In this document: positions 8,465 to 15,642 of the stretch, piece after piece
Layout of the letters: every line of letters begins with the position of its first letter
Numbering within the stretch: the stretch's first letter is position 1
Source: an uncultured Christensenellaceae bacterium
GTDB taxonomy: Bacteria; Bacillota; Clostridia; Christensenellales; Pumilibacteraceae
Direction of reading: 5' to 3'
NCBI GenBank assembly: GCA_910587805.1
Contig: CAJUNM010000030.1
Location: 1-19,458 of the forward strand
DNA length: 19,458 bases
Made by a program: the position numbers and the translations under genes
The notes under the pieces: model-generated
The model's input: the letters and a program-made list of their open reading frames with translations, nothing else
What the model was told of the DNA's origin: nothing
The model's database searches: none

Positions 8465-9424
8465 ATGAAAAAAATAGCGGTACTGACAAGCGGCGGCGAC
8501 GCCCCGGGTATGAATGCGGCGATACGCGCGGTAGTGCGTTACGGTATTGCGGCGGGCATGGAAGTGTACGGCGCGGAGCGTGGATTTCAGGGGCTTCTCG
8601 ACAATGCGCTTATCCCGATGACAATGCGCAGCGTTTCGGATATAATCCACCGCGGCGGCACTATATTAAAGACGGCGCGCTGTCTCGACTTCAAGACGGA
8701 AGCCGGTCAGCAAAAAGCCATAAAGAACCTCACCGAGCGCGGTATAGAGGGCGTTATAGTAATAGGCGGCGACGGTTCGTTTATGGGCGCAAAGGCGCTG
8801 TCCGAACATAATTTCCCGTCGATAGGTATTCCGGGGACTATAGACAACGACCTTGCGTATACGGAGTTTACGCTCGGTTTCGATACAGCGTGCAACACTA
8901 TACTCGACGCGATCAATAAGATACGCGACACTATGAGTTCTCACGACCGCGTGTCTATAATCGAAGTCATGGGCAGAAATTGCGGCGATCTCGCGCTGTA
9001 CTGCGGACTTTGCGGCGGCGCGGAAGTTATAATAGTGCCCGAGCACGAGATCTCTCTCGACGAAGTCGTAAAGACGTTGAGCGCGGGGCAGCAGCTCGGC
9101 AAAACAAGCGGTATAATACTGCTTGCCGAGGGCGCGGGCAGAGCGGGCGATCTCAAAGACGAACTTATAAAGCGTACGGGCATGGCGGTTAAGTCGACGG
9201 TGCTCGGTTACATACAGCGCGGCGGCAGCCCGTCTTGCAGAGACAGATACCTCGGCACGGCATGGGGCGTGCACGCCGTACAGCTTTTGCAAAAGGGCAT
9301 AGGCAACCGTATTTGCGGCATTAAAAACAATAAGATATACGATATGGACATAGTAGAAGGCTGCGCCATGAAAAAGAAGTTCGATCTCGAGCTGTATAAC
9401 ATGGCTACGGTAGTAAGCAGATAA
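8465..9424 (+). CDS. pfkA: ATP-dependent 6-phosphofructokinase
   Basis: PfkA phosphorylates fructose-6-phosphate to fructose-1,6-bisphosphate, the committed step of glycolysis, and is a cytoplasmic tetramer. All signatures of the 320-residue allosteric bacterial enzyme are present: LTSGGDAPGMNAAIRA (7-22), GGDGSFMGA (about 100-108), the catalytic PGTIDND, EVMGRNCGDLA, and IQRGGSPSCRDR near the C-terminus. GGDGS rather than GGDDS marks ATP rather than pyrophosphate as donor. AAAGAGG precedes the ATG with a rather long 12-base spacing. It follows dnaE by 150 bases with its own promoter, and converges on fba, the next glycolytic step. Confidence 0.96.
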   Translation: MKKIAVLTSGGDAPGMNAAIRAVVRYGIAAGMEVYGAERGFQGLLDNALIPMTMRSVSDIIHRGGTILKTARCLDFKTEAGQQKAIKNLTERGIEGVIVIGGDGSFMGAKALSEHNFPSIGIPGTIDNDLAYTEFTLGFDTACNTILDAINKIRDTMSSHDRVSIIEVMGRNCGDLALYCGLCGGAEVIIVPEHEISLDEVVKTLSAGQQLGKTSGIILLAEGAGRAGDLKDELIKRTGMAVKSTVLGYIQRGGSPSCRDRYLGTAWGVHAVQLLQKGIGNRICGIKNNKIYDMDIVEGCAMKKKFDLELYNMATVVSR

Positions 9425-9463
9425 ATCGAAAATTACAAATCAAAATAGTTATTGGTCCCAAGC

Positions 9464-9494
9464 AAAAAAGATAGCCGAGCAAGCTATCTTTTTT
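9464..9494. terminator. bidirectional terminator between pfkA and fba
   Basis: A perfect 12-bp stem pairs AAAAAAGATAGC (9464-9475) with GCTATCTTTTTT (9483-9494) around a 7-base loop. The A-run and T-run at the ends let it work on both strands, and it lies 40 bases after the pfkA stop. Confidence 0.85.
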
Positions 9495-9557
9495 CGATGC
9501 GATATTTATTTTGTGATGATAGAAAATGTTTCTAACGTCATAGCCGCGCATAGGCAT

Positions 9558-9618
9558 AAAAAAGAGTTGTTTGCGCGGCAGAGTGTAGAAAAACCTGCAT
9601 GGTCCGAGCAAACAACCC
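9558..9618 (-). terminator. terminator of fba with a branched loop
   Basis: On the minus strand GGGTTGTTTGC (complement of 9608-9618) pairs with GCAAACAACTC (complement of 9564-9574) over 11 bp with one G-U, followed by six T residues (9558-9563). Its 33-base loop contains a small GCAG/CTGC stem. The G-U pair is an A-C mismatch on the other strand, so it is built to act on fba transcripts. It lies about 67 bases past the fba stop. Confidence 0.65.
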
Positions 9619-9684
9619 TTATAACTTGCTAAATGACCGAGGACAACGCGACGGCTGACGCAATATAACGAAGTATATGCGTCT

Positions 9685-10617
9685 TTAGAAGGCGTGACCT
9701 GCGCAGCCGAGCACATGCACCAGCTTATGACGCACGCATTCGGTAACGAGTTTTCTGCCGTCGCCGAGGTATTGGCGCGGGTCGAAGTGCGCGGGGTTCT
9801 CGGCAAAATGCTTTCTTATGGCGGCGGTGAAGGCAAGGCGCAGATCGGAATCCACGTTTATCTTGCACACAGCCATACTCGACGCTTTGCGAAGCATGTC
9901 TTCGGGGATACCCTTTGCGCCGGGCATTGCGCCGCCGAAGTCGTTGACCATTTTAACGTAGTCGGGAAGAACGGAGCTTGCGCCGTGCAGAACGATAGGG
10001 AACTTGGGCAAAAGTTCGGAAACTTTTTCCAATATATCGAAACGCAGTTTTGCGTCGCCTTTGAACTTGAACGCGCCGTGGCTCGTGCCGATTGCGATGG
10101 CGAGCGAGTCGACGCCCGTCTTTTCTACGAATTCGGCGGCTTCCTCGGGATCGGTATAGAGCGCGTCGGACTCGGAGACTTTAACGTTGTCTTCGACGCC
10201 CGCGAGTCTTCCGAGCTCGGCTTCGACGACCGCGCCGTGATCGTGCGCGTATTTAACCACCTCGGCGGTGATTTTAATGTTTTCGGCGAGCGGATGGCTC
10301 GACGCATCGATCATAACGGAAGTAAAACCGTCCTTGATGCAGTCTACGCAGAGATCGTACGAATCGCCGTGATCGAGATGCAAGCAGATAGGCAAACCCG
10401 AATCCTCGACTGCGGCTTGAACCATTTTAACGAGGTACTTGGAGTTGGCGTATTTGCGCGCGCTCGAGCTCACCTGAAGGATGAGCGGAGCTTTTTCGAG
10501 CTTGCCCGCTTCAACGATACCTTGTATCGTTTCCATGTTGTTGATGTTGAATGCGCCGATGGCGTAGCCGCCCTCATAGGCTTTTGCGAACATATCCTTA
10601 GTGGTTACTAAAGGCAT
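9685..10617 (-). CDS. fba: class II fructose-bisphosphate aldolase
   Basis: This zinc-dependent aldolase cleaves fructose-1,6-bisphosphate to dihydroxyacetone phosphate and glyceraldehyde-3-phosphate. The 310-residue product shows CLHLDHGDSYD (zinc-ligand and catalytic residues His80-Asp82-His83), the loop MIDASSHPLAENI (102-114), EAELGRLAG (132-140), IGTSHGAFK (His180) and LHGASSV (His211, zinc ligand), then NVDSDLR for phosphate binding. I chose the ATG at 10617 because GGAGGA lies six bases upstream and MPLVTTKDMF is the usual family start; an in-frame ATG at 10647 would place the start before that ribosome site and close to the -10. It is the next glycolytic step after pfkA, with which it converges, and it diverges from the aminopeptidase gene. 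Confidence 0.96.
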   Translation of the reverse strand: MPLVTTKDMFAKAYEGGYAIGAFNINNMETIQGIVEAGKLEKAPLILQVSSSARKYANSKYLVKMVQAAVEDSGLPICLHLDHGDSYDLCVDCIKDGFTSVMIDASSHPLAENIKITAEVVKYAHDHGAVVEAELGRLAGVEDNVKVSESDALYTDPEEAAEFVEKTGVDSLAIAIGTSHGAFKFKGDAKLRFDILEKVSELLPKFPIVLHGASSVLPDYVKMVNDFGGAMPGAKGIPEDMLRKASSMAVCKINVDSDLRLAFTAAIRKHFAENPAHFDPRQYLGDGRKLVTECVRHKLVHVLGCAGHAF

Positions 10618-10645
10618 AATATTTCCTCCGAAATATATTTTACTC

Positions 10646-10674
10646 ATTATAGCACATTTATCGCATTTTGACTA
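10646..10674 (-). promoter_or_regulatory. promoter of fba
   Basis: Minus-strand TAGTCA (complement of 10669-10674), 17 bases, then TATAAT (complement of 10646-10651). The -10 is perfect and the -35 matches four of six. The predicted start near 10639 leaves about 22 bases of leader with a good ribosome site. Confidence 0.65.
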
Positions 10675-10682
10675 CTGTTTTA

Positions 10683-10711
10683 TTGACTTTTTTGTGAAAA
10701 AGAATTATAAT
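10683..10711 (+). promoter_or_regulatory. promoter of the aminopeptidase operon
   Basis: TTGACT (10683-10688), a 17-base spacer and TATAAT (10706-10711): five of six and six of six to consensus. The predicted start is near 10718, giving a leader of about 117 bases. Its -35 is only eight bases from the -35 of the divergent fba promoter. Confidence 0.75.
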
Positions 10712-10834
10712 TAAATTGTATTCGATTTCGGCATGATTACGTTTCAAAGTCGGTCGGTATCGGATATAGCCGGCGTTTTATCGAAATTTACGGTCGGAGC
10801 ACCGGCGTATAAAAGTCGGAATTCGGAGGTGAAT

Positions 10835-11950
10835 ATGAAAGACGAAAGAATAGTAAAGCTTGCGCACAATCTCGTCGACTACTCGGTCGGCGCAAAGAAA
10901 GGCGATAAAATTTTGATCGAAGCGTTCGATATACCGTATCCGCTTATTACCGAGTTGGTAAAAGCCGCGTACGAAGCGGGCGCTCAGCCGTTCGTGACCA
11001 ACATCGACACGCGCGTTCGAGCAGAGCTTATAAAAGGCATGACCGACGAGCAGCTTAAGGCGTGGAGCAAAATCGACGCTGCGGCAATGTCGCAAATGGA
11101 TTGTTATATAGGCGTGCGCGGTTCGCTCAACGCATACGAAAACTCGTCCGTACCGAGCGAGCGCATGGATAAATATATGAGTTTGTACAATCATCCCGTG
11201 CATCACGAGATACGTGTCAAGAAATTGCGCTGGGTGGTTTTGCGTTATCCTTCGGCGTCCATGGCGCAGCTTGCGGGAATGTCTACCGAGGCGTTCGAGG
11301 ATCATTATTTCAACGTGTGCAATCTCGATTACTCCAAAATGGAAAAAGCTATGACGCCGCTCGTCGAGCTTATGAACAAAACGGACAAAGTTCGCATTGT
11401 CGCCAAAGATACCGACATAACGTTCTCGATCAAAAACATACCTGCTGTCAAGTGTGCGGGGCACATGAATATACCCGACGGCGAGGTATACACCGCGCCC
11501 GTCAAAAATTCGATAAACGGCGTCATCACATACAATACGCCGTCGGTATACAACGGCGGCAAATTCGATTGGGTGCGTCTCAAGTTCAAGGACGGCAAAA
11601 TAATAGAGCAGGACAGCTCAAATAAAGAAAAGTCGGAGAGCATATTCAATACCGACGACGGCGCGCGCTATGTGGGCGAGTTTGCGATAGGCGTCAACCC
11701 GTTTATAAACTCGGCTATCGGCGATATACTTTTCGACGAAAAGATTGCGGGATCTATCCACTTTACGCCCGGCTGCTGCTACGACGATGCGTATAACGGC
11801 AATATTTCGGCGGTGCATTGGGATCTTGTGTTGCGTCAAACTCCCGAACTCGGCGGCGGCAAGATATATTTCGACGATGTGCTCGTTCGCGACGACGGCA
11901 GATTCGTGCTCGATTCGCTCAAGTGTCTCAATCCCGAAAATCTTAAGTGA
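10835..11950 (+). CDS. aminopeptidase, M29 family
   Basis: A 371-residue metallo-aminopeptidase of the M29 (AmpS/PepS/aminopeptidase T) family, which removes N-terminal residues from peptides in the cytoplasm. The family's IPDGEVYTAP motif is at about 213-222. The two-metal ligand set has the right spacing: Glu217, Glu282 (VGEFAIGVN), His309 (GSIHFTPG), and His328 with Asp330 (HWDL). Family members are often about 400-410 residues, so this one is slightly short. I chose ATG 10835 because GGAGGT lies four bases upstream; an open frame back to 10733 would enter the leader. Its TGA overlaps or nearly abuts the start of the next gene, so the two are coupled. A housekeeping peptide-salvage role is likely. 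Confidence 0.9.
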   Translation: MKDERIVKLAHNLVDYSVGAKKGDKILIEAFDIPYPLITELVKAAYEAGAQPFVTNIDTRVRAELIKGMTDEQLKAWSKIDAAAMSQMDCYIGVRGSLNAYENSSVPSERMDKYMSLYNHPVHHEIRVKKLRWVVLRYPSASMAQLAGMSTEAFEDHYFNVCNLDYSKMEKAMTPLVELMNKTDKVRIVAKDTDITFSIKNIPAVKCAGHMNIPDGEVYTAPVKNSINGVITYNTPSVYNGGKFDWVRLKFKDGKIIEQDSSNKEKSESIFNTDDGARYVGEFAIGVNPFINSAIGDILFDEKIAGSIHFTPGCCYDDAYNGNISAVHWDLVLRQTPELGGGKIYFDDVLVRDDGRFVLDSLKCLNPENLK

Positions 11951-11952
11951 TC

Positions 11953-12582
11953 ATGATCGAGCTGAAATACAAAATAACCGATGCGGATATAAGAGCGGAG
12001 GACAAGAGGAACTGTCTCGAGTTTTTCGCAGTGTACGCCGCGATAGGGATATTGGGTTTGGCTGTAGGCATTGTAGCCGTCGTATTGCGTCAAAGTATCC
12101 CGTTGTTGGCGCTCGGCATAATAATGATAGCGCTTGCGGCGTTGTTGTGTATTATAGCGATACTGCTTGCGATCCCGCACAATCCTACGATAAAAAGCGT
12201 CGTTTTTACAGACGACGCCGCGGTCAGGACGGTAACGCTCGGCGAACGCGAGCTGTCTGTCTCGGCGGAAGACGGCACAAACATAGTTTCGTTCGGTTAC
12301 GCGCGCTTTATCGGTATGAGAAAGCGCAAGGATTATATCAGACTGACGCTCGAAAAAAACGTAGTTCTGCTCGTAAAATGCGGATTGCAGGAACTAGAAA
12401 AAACGTACTCGTTCATTCTCGACAGAATGGGTAAGAAAAAAACGCGCAAACAGTCGACAGCGCAGCCGATCGAAATCAGCGTTGCGGTCGAAAAAACCGA
12501 AACGGACGCGGCGGAGACGCAGCAAACGGGCGAGACCGAAAGCGTTGCGGACAACGAAATCGCGTCTGACGCGGATGCGTAA
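11953..12582 (+). CDS. two-helix membrane protein, YcxB-like
   Basis: About 209 residues. Two adjacent hydrophobic helices at roughly 18-42 and 46-72 form a membrane hairpin. A cytoplasmic-type domain follows, with a beta pattern (ELSVSAEDG, VSFGYARFIGMRKRKDYIRLTLEKN) that resembles YcxB-like domains by eye, and then an acidic, low-complexity Thr/Glu/Ala tail. The function of such proteins is unknown. Two starts are possible: GTG 11947, sharing bases with the aminopeptidase stop, or ATG 11953, three bases after it. I prefer the ATG. Either way translation is probably coupled to the upstream gene. No function is assigned. Confidence 0.75.
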   Translation: MIELKYKITDADIRAEDKRNCLEFFAVYAAIGILGLAVGIVAVVLRQSIPLLALGIIMIALAALLCIIAILLAIPHNPTIKSVVFTDDAAVRTVTLGERELSVSAEDGTNIVSFGYARFIGMRKRKDYIRLTLEKNVVLLVKCGLQELEKTYSFILDRMGKKKTRKQSTAQPIEISVAVEKTETDAAETQQTGETESVADNEIASDADA

Positions 12583-12597
12583 AAACAGCACATTGCA

Positions 12598-12638
12598 TTT
12601 TTGCAAATCGATCAAAATAGTTGACTGTTTTTTGCAAA
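12598..12638 (+). promoter_or_regulatory. direct repeat TTTTTGCAAA over the gap promoter, possible operator
   Basis: TTTTTGCAAA occurs at 12598-12607 and again at 12629-12638, start-to-start 31 bases, close to three helical turns. The second copy fills the promoter spacer. A site in the pfkA promoter has the same core at the same distance from the -10. The binding protein is unknown. Confidence 0.35.
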
Positions 12639-12649
12639 GGTGTTATACT
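12621..12649 (+). promoter_or_regulatory. promoter of gap
   Basis: TTGACT (12621-12626), a 17-base spacer, TATACT (12644-12649). This is near consensus, as expected for a highly expressed glycolytic gene. Confidence 0.8.
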
Positions 12650-12655
12650 GTATGC

Positions 12656-12679
12656 GGTAAAGTCAAGAGTGGCTTTGCC
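12656..12679 (+). promoter_or_regulatory. 5'-terminal hairpin in the gap leader
   Basis: GGTAAAGTC (12656-12664) pairs with GGCTTTGCC (12671-12679) over nine bp with two G-U pairs around AAGAGT. It starts at the predicted transcript start, a position where hairpins stabilise mRNA by hindering 5' end-dependent decay. Confidence 0.45.
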
Positions 12680-12722
12680 TTGAAAATCGTATAAATAATT
12701 AACATTTCGGAGGTTTTATTTT

Positions 12723-13796
12723 ATGGCTAACGTAAAGGTTGCAATCAACGGCTTCGGACGTATCGGACGCTTGGCGTTCCGTCAAATGTTCGGCGCAAAG
12801 GGTTATGAGATCGTCGCTATCAACGACTTGACCAGCCCCGCTATGCTTGCAAATCTTCTCAAGTACGATACCGCTCAAGGCGGATACTGCGGCGTTATCG
12901 GCGAGGGCGCGCACACAGTGTCGTCCAAAGAACCCGTTTTGGCGGATGACAAAAAGACCGTCGTTACTCCCGGCTCGATAACCGTCGACGGCAAAGAAAT
13001 AACCATATACGCAATGCCCAAAGCTCAAGACTTGCCTTGGGGTAAGCTCGGCGTAGACGTTGTGCTCGAGTGCACGGGTTTCTATTGCACCAAAGATAAG
13101 TCGCAGGCGCATATCGACGCCGGCGCAAAGAAGGTCATAATTTCCGCTCCCGCGGGCAACGACCTTCCCACGATCGTTTACAGCGTCAACGAAAAAACGC
13201 TCAAGACGACGGACACCATCATTTCGGCGGCGTCTTGCACGACCAACTGCCTCGCGCCTATGGCGAAAGCGCTCAACGATTATGCGCCCATTCAATCGGG
13301 TATCATGAGCACGATCCACGCTTACACCGGCGACCAAATGATTTTGGACGGTCCTCACCGCAAGGGCGACATGCGTCGTGCGCGCGCGGGCGCTGCCAAT
13401 ATCGTTCCCAACTCGACGGGTGCGGCAAAGGCTATCGGCTTGGTCATTCCCGAGCTTAACGGCAAGCTCATCGGCTCGGCGCAGCGCGTGCCCGTTCCCA
13501 CCGGTTCTACCACCATACTTACCGCGGTAGTTAAGGGCAAGGGCGTCAGCAAAGACGGCATCAACGCCGCAATGAAGAAAGCCGCTTCCGAATCGTTCGG
13601 TTACAACGAAGACCCTATCGTTTCGTCCGATGTTATCGGCATGAGATACGGTTCGCTGTTTGACGCAACGCAGACCATGGTTTCCGAGATAGGCGACGGA
13701 TTGTATCAAGTTCAAGTCGTTTCTTGGTACGATAACGAAAATTCGTACACCAGCCAAATGGTCAGAACGATCAAATACTTCGCCGAATTGAAGTAA
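12723..13796 (+). CDS. gap: glyceraldehyde-3-phosphate dehydrogenase, type I
   Basis: Oxidises and phosphorylates glyceraldehyde-3-phosphate to 1,3-bisphosphoglycerate with NAD+. The N-terminal Rossmann motif NGFGRIGR is at 9-16. Asp35 (INDLTS) favours NAD+ over NADP+. The catalytic ASCTTNC places the nucleophile at Cys172, with general base His199 in HAYTGDQ. The C-terminal SWYDNENSYT is the classical signature. At 357 residues it is about 20 longer than most bacterial GAPDHs; the extra length seems to lie in the NAD domain before residue 100 and in small surface loops. GGAGG lies eight bases before the ATG. It forms a single-gene unit with its own strong promoter, a 5' hairpin and a terminator at 13815-13853. 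Confidence 0.97.
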   Translation: MANVKVAINGFGRIGRLAFRQMFGAKGYEIVAINDLTSPAMLANLLKYDTAQGGYCGVIGEGAHTVSSKEPVLADDKKTVVTPGSITVDGKEITIYAMPKAQDLPWGKLGVDVVLECTGFYCTKDKSQAHIDAGAKKVIISAPAGNDLPTIVYSVNEKTLKTTDTIISAASCTTNCLAPMAKALNDYAPIQSGIMSTIHAYTGDQMILDGPHRKGDMRRARAGAANIVPNSTGAAKAIGLVIPELNGKLIGSAQRVPVPTGSTTILTAVVKGKGVSKDGINAAMKKAASESFGYNEDPIVSSDVIGMRYGSLFDATQTMVSEIGDGLYQVQVVSWYDNENSYTSQMVRTIKYFAELK

Positions 13797-13814
13797 TAAT
13801 AAATATCGAAAAGC

Positions 13815-13853
13815 AAGGGCGCTCTTATCTTTACGGTAAGAGCGCCCTTTGTT
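13815..13853 (+). terminator. terminator of gap
   Basis: A 13-bp perfect stem pairs 13815-13827 with 13837-13849 (core AGGGCGCTCTTA), with a 9-base loop and a short T-rich tail, 18 bases after the gap stop. Confidence 0.85.
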
Positions 13854-13855
13854 AA

Positions 13856-13915
13856 AGGAACCTTTGCACAAGTTCGTGCGGCAATCTTATCCGCGTCACT
13901 TATGCAGAGGTTCCT
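13856..13915 (+). promoter_or_regulatory. structured leader upstream of the TrpB-like gene
   Basis: AGGAACCTTTGCA (13856-13868) pairs with TGCAGAGGTTCCT (13903-13915) over 13 bp with one G-U and a 34-base loop containing CGTGCGG and CCGCG segments. It ends 32 bases before the start codon with no long T-run. I do not recognise it as a T-box or any riboswitch class I know. A cis-acting leader or a small palindromic element are both possible. Confidence 0.4.
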
Positions 13916-13947
13916 ATATTAAATCTCCGAAACTTAAAGGAAACAGT

Positions 13948-15315
13948 ATGATGCCCGAAATACCGTACAAAACGTATCTTGCCGAGAGCGAAATGCCGAA
14001 GGCGTGGTACAACGTCAAGGCGCACATGAAAGGCGCGCACGATCCGTTCTTAAACCCCGCCACGCGCAAGCCGTGTGCGGCGGACGAACTAAAACGCGTG
14101 TTTTGCGACGAATGCGTGGAGCAAGAACTGAACGACGCCGACGAGTCGATCCCTATTCCGGACGGCATACTCGATTTTTATAAGATGTTTCGTCCGTCGC
14201 CGCTCGTGCGCGCATACTTTCTCGAGCGCGCGCTCGACACGCCCGCCGAGATATATTACAAGTTCGAGGGCAACAATACGTCCGGCTCGCATAAGCTCAA
14301 TTCGGCTGCGGCGCAGGCGTATTATGCAAAAGCACAGGGCTTGAAACGCATAACTACGGAAACGGGCGCCGGGCAGTGGGGCACTGCGCTTGCCATGGCT
14401 GCGGCGTTTTTCGGGCTTGAGCTTGACGTGTTTATGGTTAAAGTCTCGGCGGAGCAAAAACCGCACCGCAGAGAAGTGATCCGCACTTACGGCGCAAATG
14501 TGATCTCGTCGCCGTCCGATACGACCGCGGCAGGCAGAAAGATACTTGCCGAGTTTCCCGAAACGGGCGGCAGCTTGGGCTGCGCCATATCCGAAGCGGT
14601 GGAAAAGGCGGCAAACACCAAGTCGTGCAGGTACGTGCTCGGCTCGGTTCTCGACCACGTTCTTTTGCATCAGTCCGTCATCGGCGCGGAGTGCAAAGCC
14701 GCGTTCGACAAGTACGGCGTCGCGCCCGATGTAATAATAGGCTGTTGCGGCGGCGGCTCTAACTTCGGCGGATTGATCGCGCCTTATATGGGCGATCGGT
14801 TACAGGGCAAAAACAACATAGAGTTTATCGGCGTAGAGCCGGCGAGCTGTCCGTCGCTCACGCGCGGAAAGTTCGCTTACGATTTTTGCGATTCCGCGCG
14901 AATAACGCCGCTTGCGAAAATGTATACGCTCGGCTGCGGATTCATGCCGCCGTCCGCCCACGCGGGCGGATTGCGCTATCACGGAATGAGTCCGATCGTT
15001 TCGCGGCTTTACAACGACGGGTATATCAAAGCCATAGCGGTCGAACAGAAAGCGGTGTTCGACGCCGCCGTAACTTTCGCCAAATGCGAAGGCATACTGC
15101 CCGCGCCGGAAAGCAGTCACGCCATACGCGCCGCCGTGGATAAAGCGCTCGAATGTAAAAGAACGGGCGAGAAAAAGCGCATTCTGTTCGGGCTTACGGG
15201 CACGGGGTATTTCGATCTTGCCGCATACAAAAAATACAACGACGGCGAAATGTCCGATAACGTCCCGACCGACGCCGATCTTCAAAAGGGATTTGATACC
15301 ATTCCTATTATCTGA
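13948..15315 (+). CDS. trpB: TrpB-like PLP-dependent enzyme (TrpB2 type)
   Basis: About 455 residues, belonging to the TrpB2 branch of tryptophan synthase beta chains, which can condense indole with serine and often work without a partner alpha subunit. FEGNNTSGSHKLNSA holds the PLP Schiff-base lysine (Lys116). ETGAGQWG (138-145) replaces the ETGAGQHG of TrpB1 and marks the TrpB2 type. CCGGGSNFGG is the phosphate-binding loop. The N-terminal extension of about 80 residues before SPLVRA is also typical. I chose ATG 13948 (or the next codon) because AAAGG lies seven bases upstream; open frame further upstream runs into the leader hairpin and the gap terminator. There are no other trp genes nearby, so indole salvage or another PLP reaction is as likely as biosynthesis. 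Confidence 0.9.
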   Translation: MMPEIPYKTYLAESEMPKAWYNVKAHMKGAHDPFLNPATRKPCAADELKRVFCDECVEQELNDADESIPIPDGILDFYKMFRPSPLVRAYFLERALDTPAEIYYKFEGNNTSGSHKLNSAAAQAYYAKAQGLKRITTETGAGQWGTALAMAAAFFGLELDVFMVKVSAEQKPHRREVIRTYGANVISSPSDTTAAGRKILAEFPETGGSLGCAISEAVEKAANTKSCRYVLGSVLDHVLLHQSVIGAECKAAFDKYGVAPDVIIGCCGGGSNFGGLIAPYMGDRLQGKNNIEFIGVEPASCPSLTRGKFAYDFCDSARITPLAKMYTLGCGFMPPSAHAGGLRYHGMSPIVSRLYNDGYIKAIAVEQKAVFDAAVTFAKCEGILPAPESSHAIRAAVDKALECKRTGEKKRILFGLTGTGYFDLAAYKKYNDGEMSDNVPTDADLQKGFDTIPII

Positions 15316-15328
15316 ATAAATCAGTTTA

Positions 15329-15607
15329 TTAAAGCACGATCAGCCATATGATGATCGAGATCGCCGACAGCGCGAGCGCGCAAGCGTTTATCGAAAGCGA
15401 AAACTTGCATAGCTTGCTTTTGAGGAAAAACGCCGTAGCCGTCGTAAGCAGAGCGGAAACCGACGCGCCGCTCAAAGCTACGGGAACGGCAAATAGCGCG
15501 AGCTGCGGCACGCTGCACGCGACCGATACGAGTATCAAGCCGCATATGCTCACGGTCGCGGCAAAAGCCGCAAATATAACGCTTAGGATCGGTATCAGTT
15601 TGTTCAC
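15329..15607 (-). CDS. small three-helix membrane protein
   Basis: A 92-residue very hydrophobic protein with three predicted membrane helices at about 4-30, 34-62 and 70-92, separated by a short basic turn (LKSKLCK). I know no family for it. The frame opens with GTG (complement of 15605-15607). A TATAAT box ends six bases before it and no ribosome site is seen, so the message may be leaderless. It converges on the TrpB-like gene, whose stop is 13 bases away. It could be a toxin-like or stress peptide, or a spurious frame; the three clean helices on an otherwise hydrophilic-coding genome favour a real gene. Confidence 0.6.
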   Translation of the reverse strand: MNKLIPILSVIFAAFAATVSICGLILVSVACSVPQLALFAVPVALSGASVSALLTTATAFFLKSKLCKFSLSINACALALSAISIIIWLIVL

Positions 15608-15613
15608 ACGATA

Positions 15614-15642
15614 ATTATACCACGGAGCGTGTAATAAGTCTA
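15614..15642 (-). promoter_or_regulatory. promoter of the small membrane protein, partly within the repeat
   Basis: Minus-strand TAGACT (complement of 15637-15642), 17 bases, TATAAT (complement of 15614-15619). The -35 and most of the spacer belong to the first 105-bp repeat copy. The other copies keep the -35 but lack a -10. Confidence 0.5.

Noticed and set aside
9536..9660. Rod-like fold of about 125 bases between pfkA and fba, considered as a 6S-like or SRP-type RNA
   Set aside because: The outer pairing is interrupted by bulges and I see no SRP apical-loop motif or promoter. The inner hairpin followed by six T residues on the minus strand is explained as the fba terminator.
10733..10834. 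Upstream extension of the aminopeptidase frame by 34 codons
   Set aside because: The extension has no ribosome site and no family similarity. GGAGGT lies directly before ATG 10835.
13849..13947. Upstream extension of the TrpB-like frame
   Set aside because: It would start in the tail of the gap terminator and run through the leader hairpin. ATG 13948 has a suitable ribosome site and the family's usual N-terminus.
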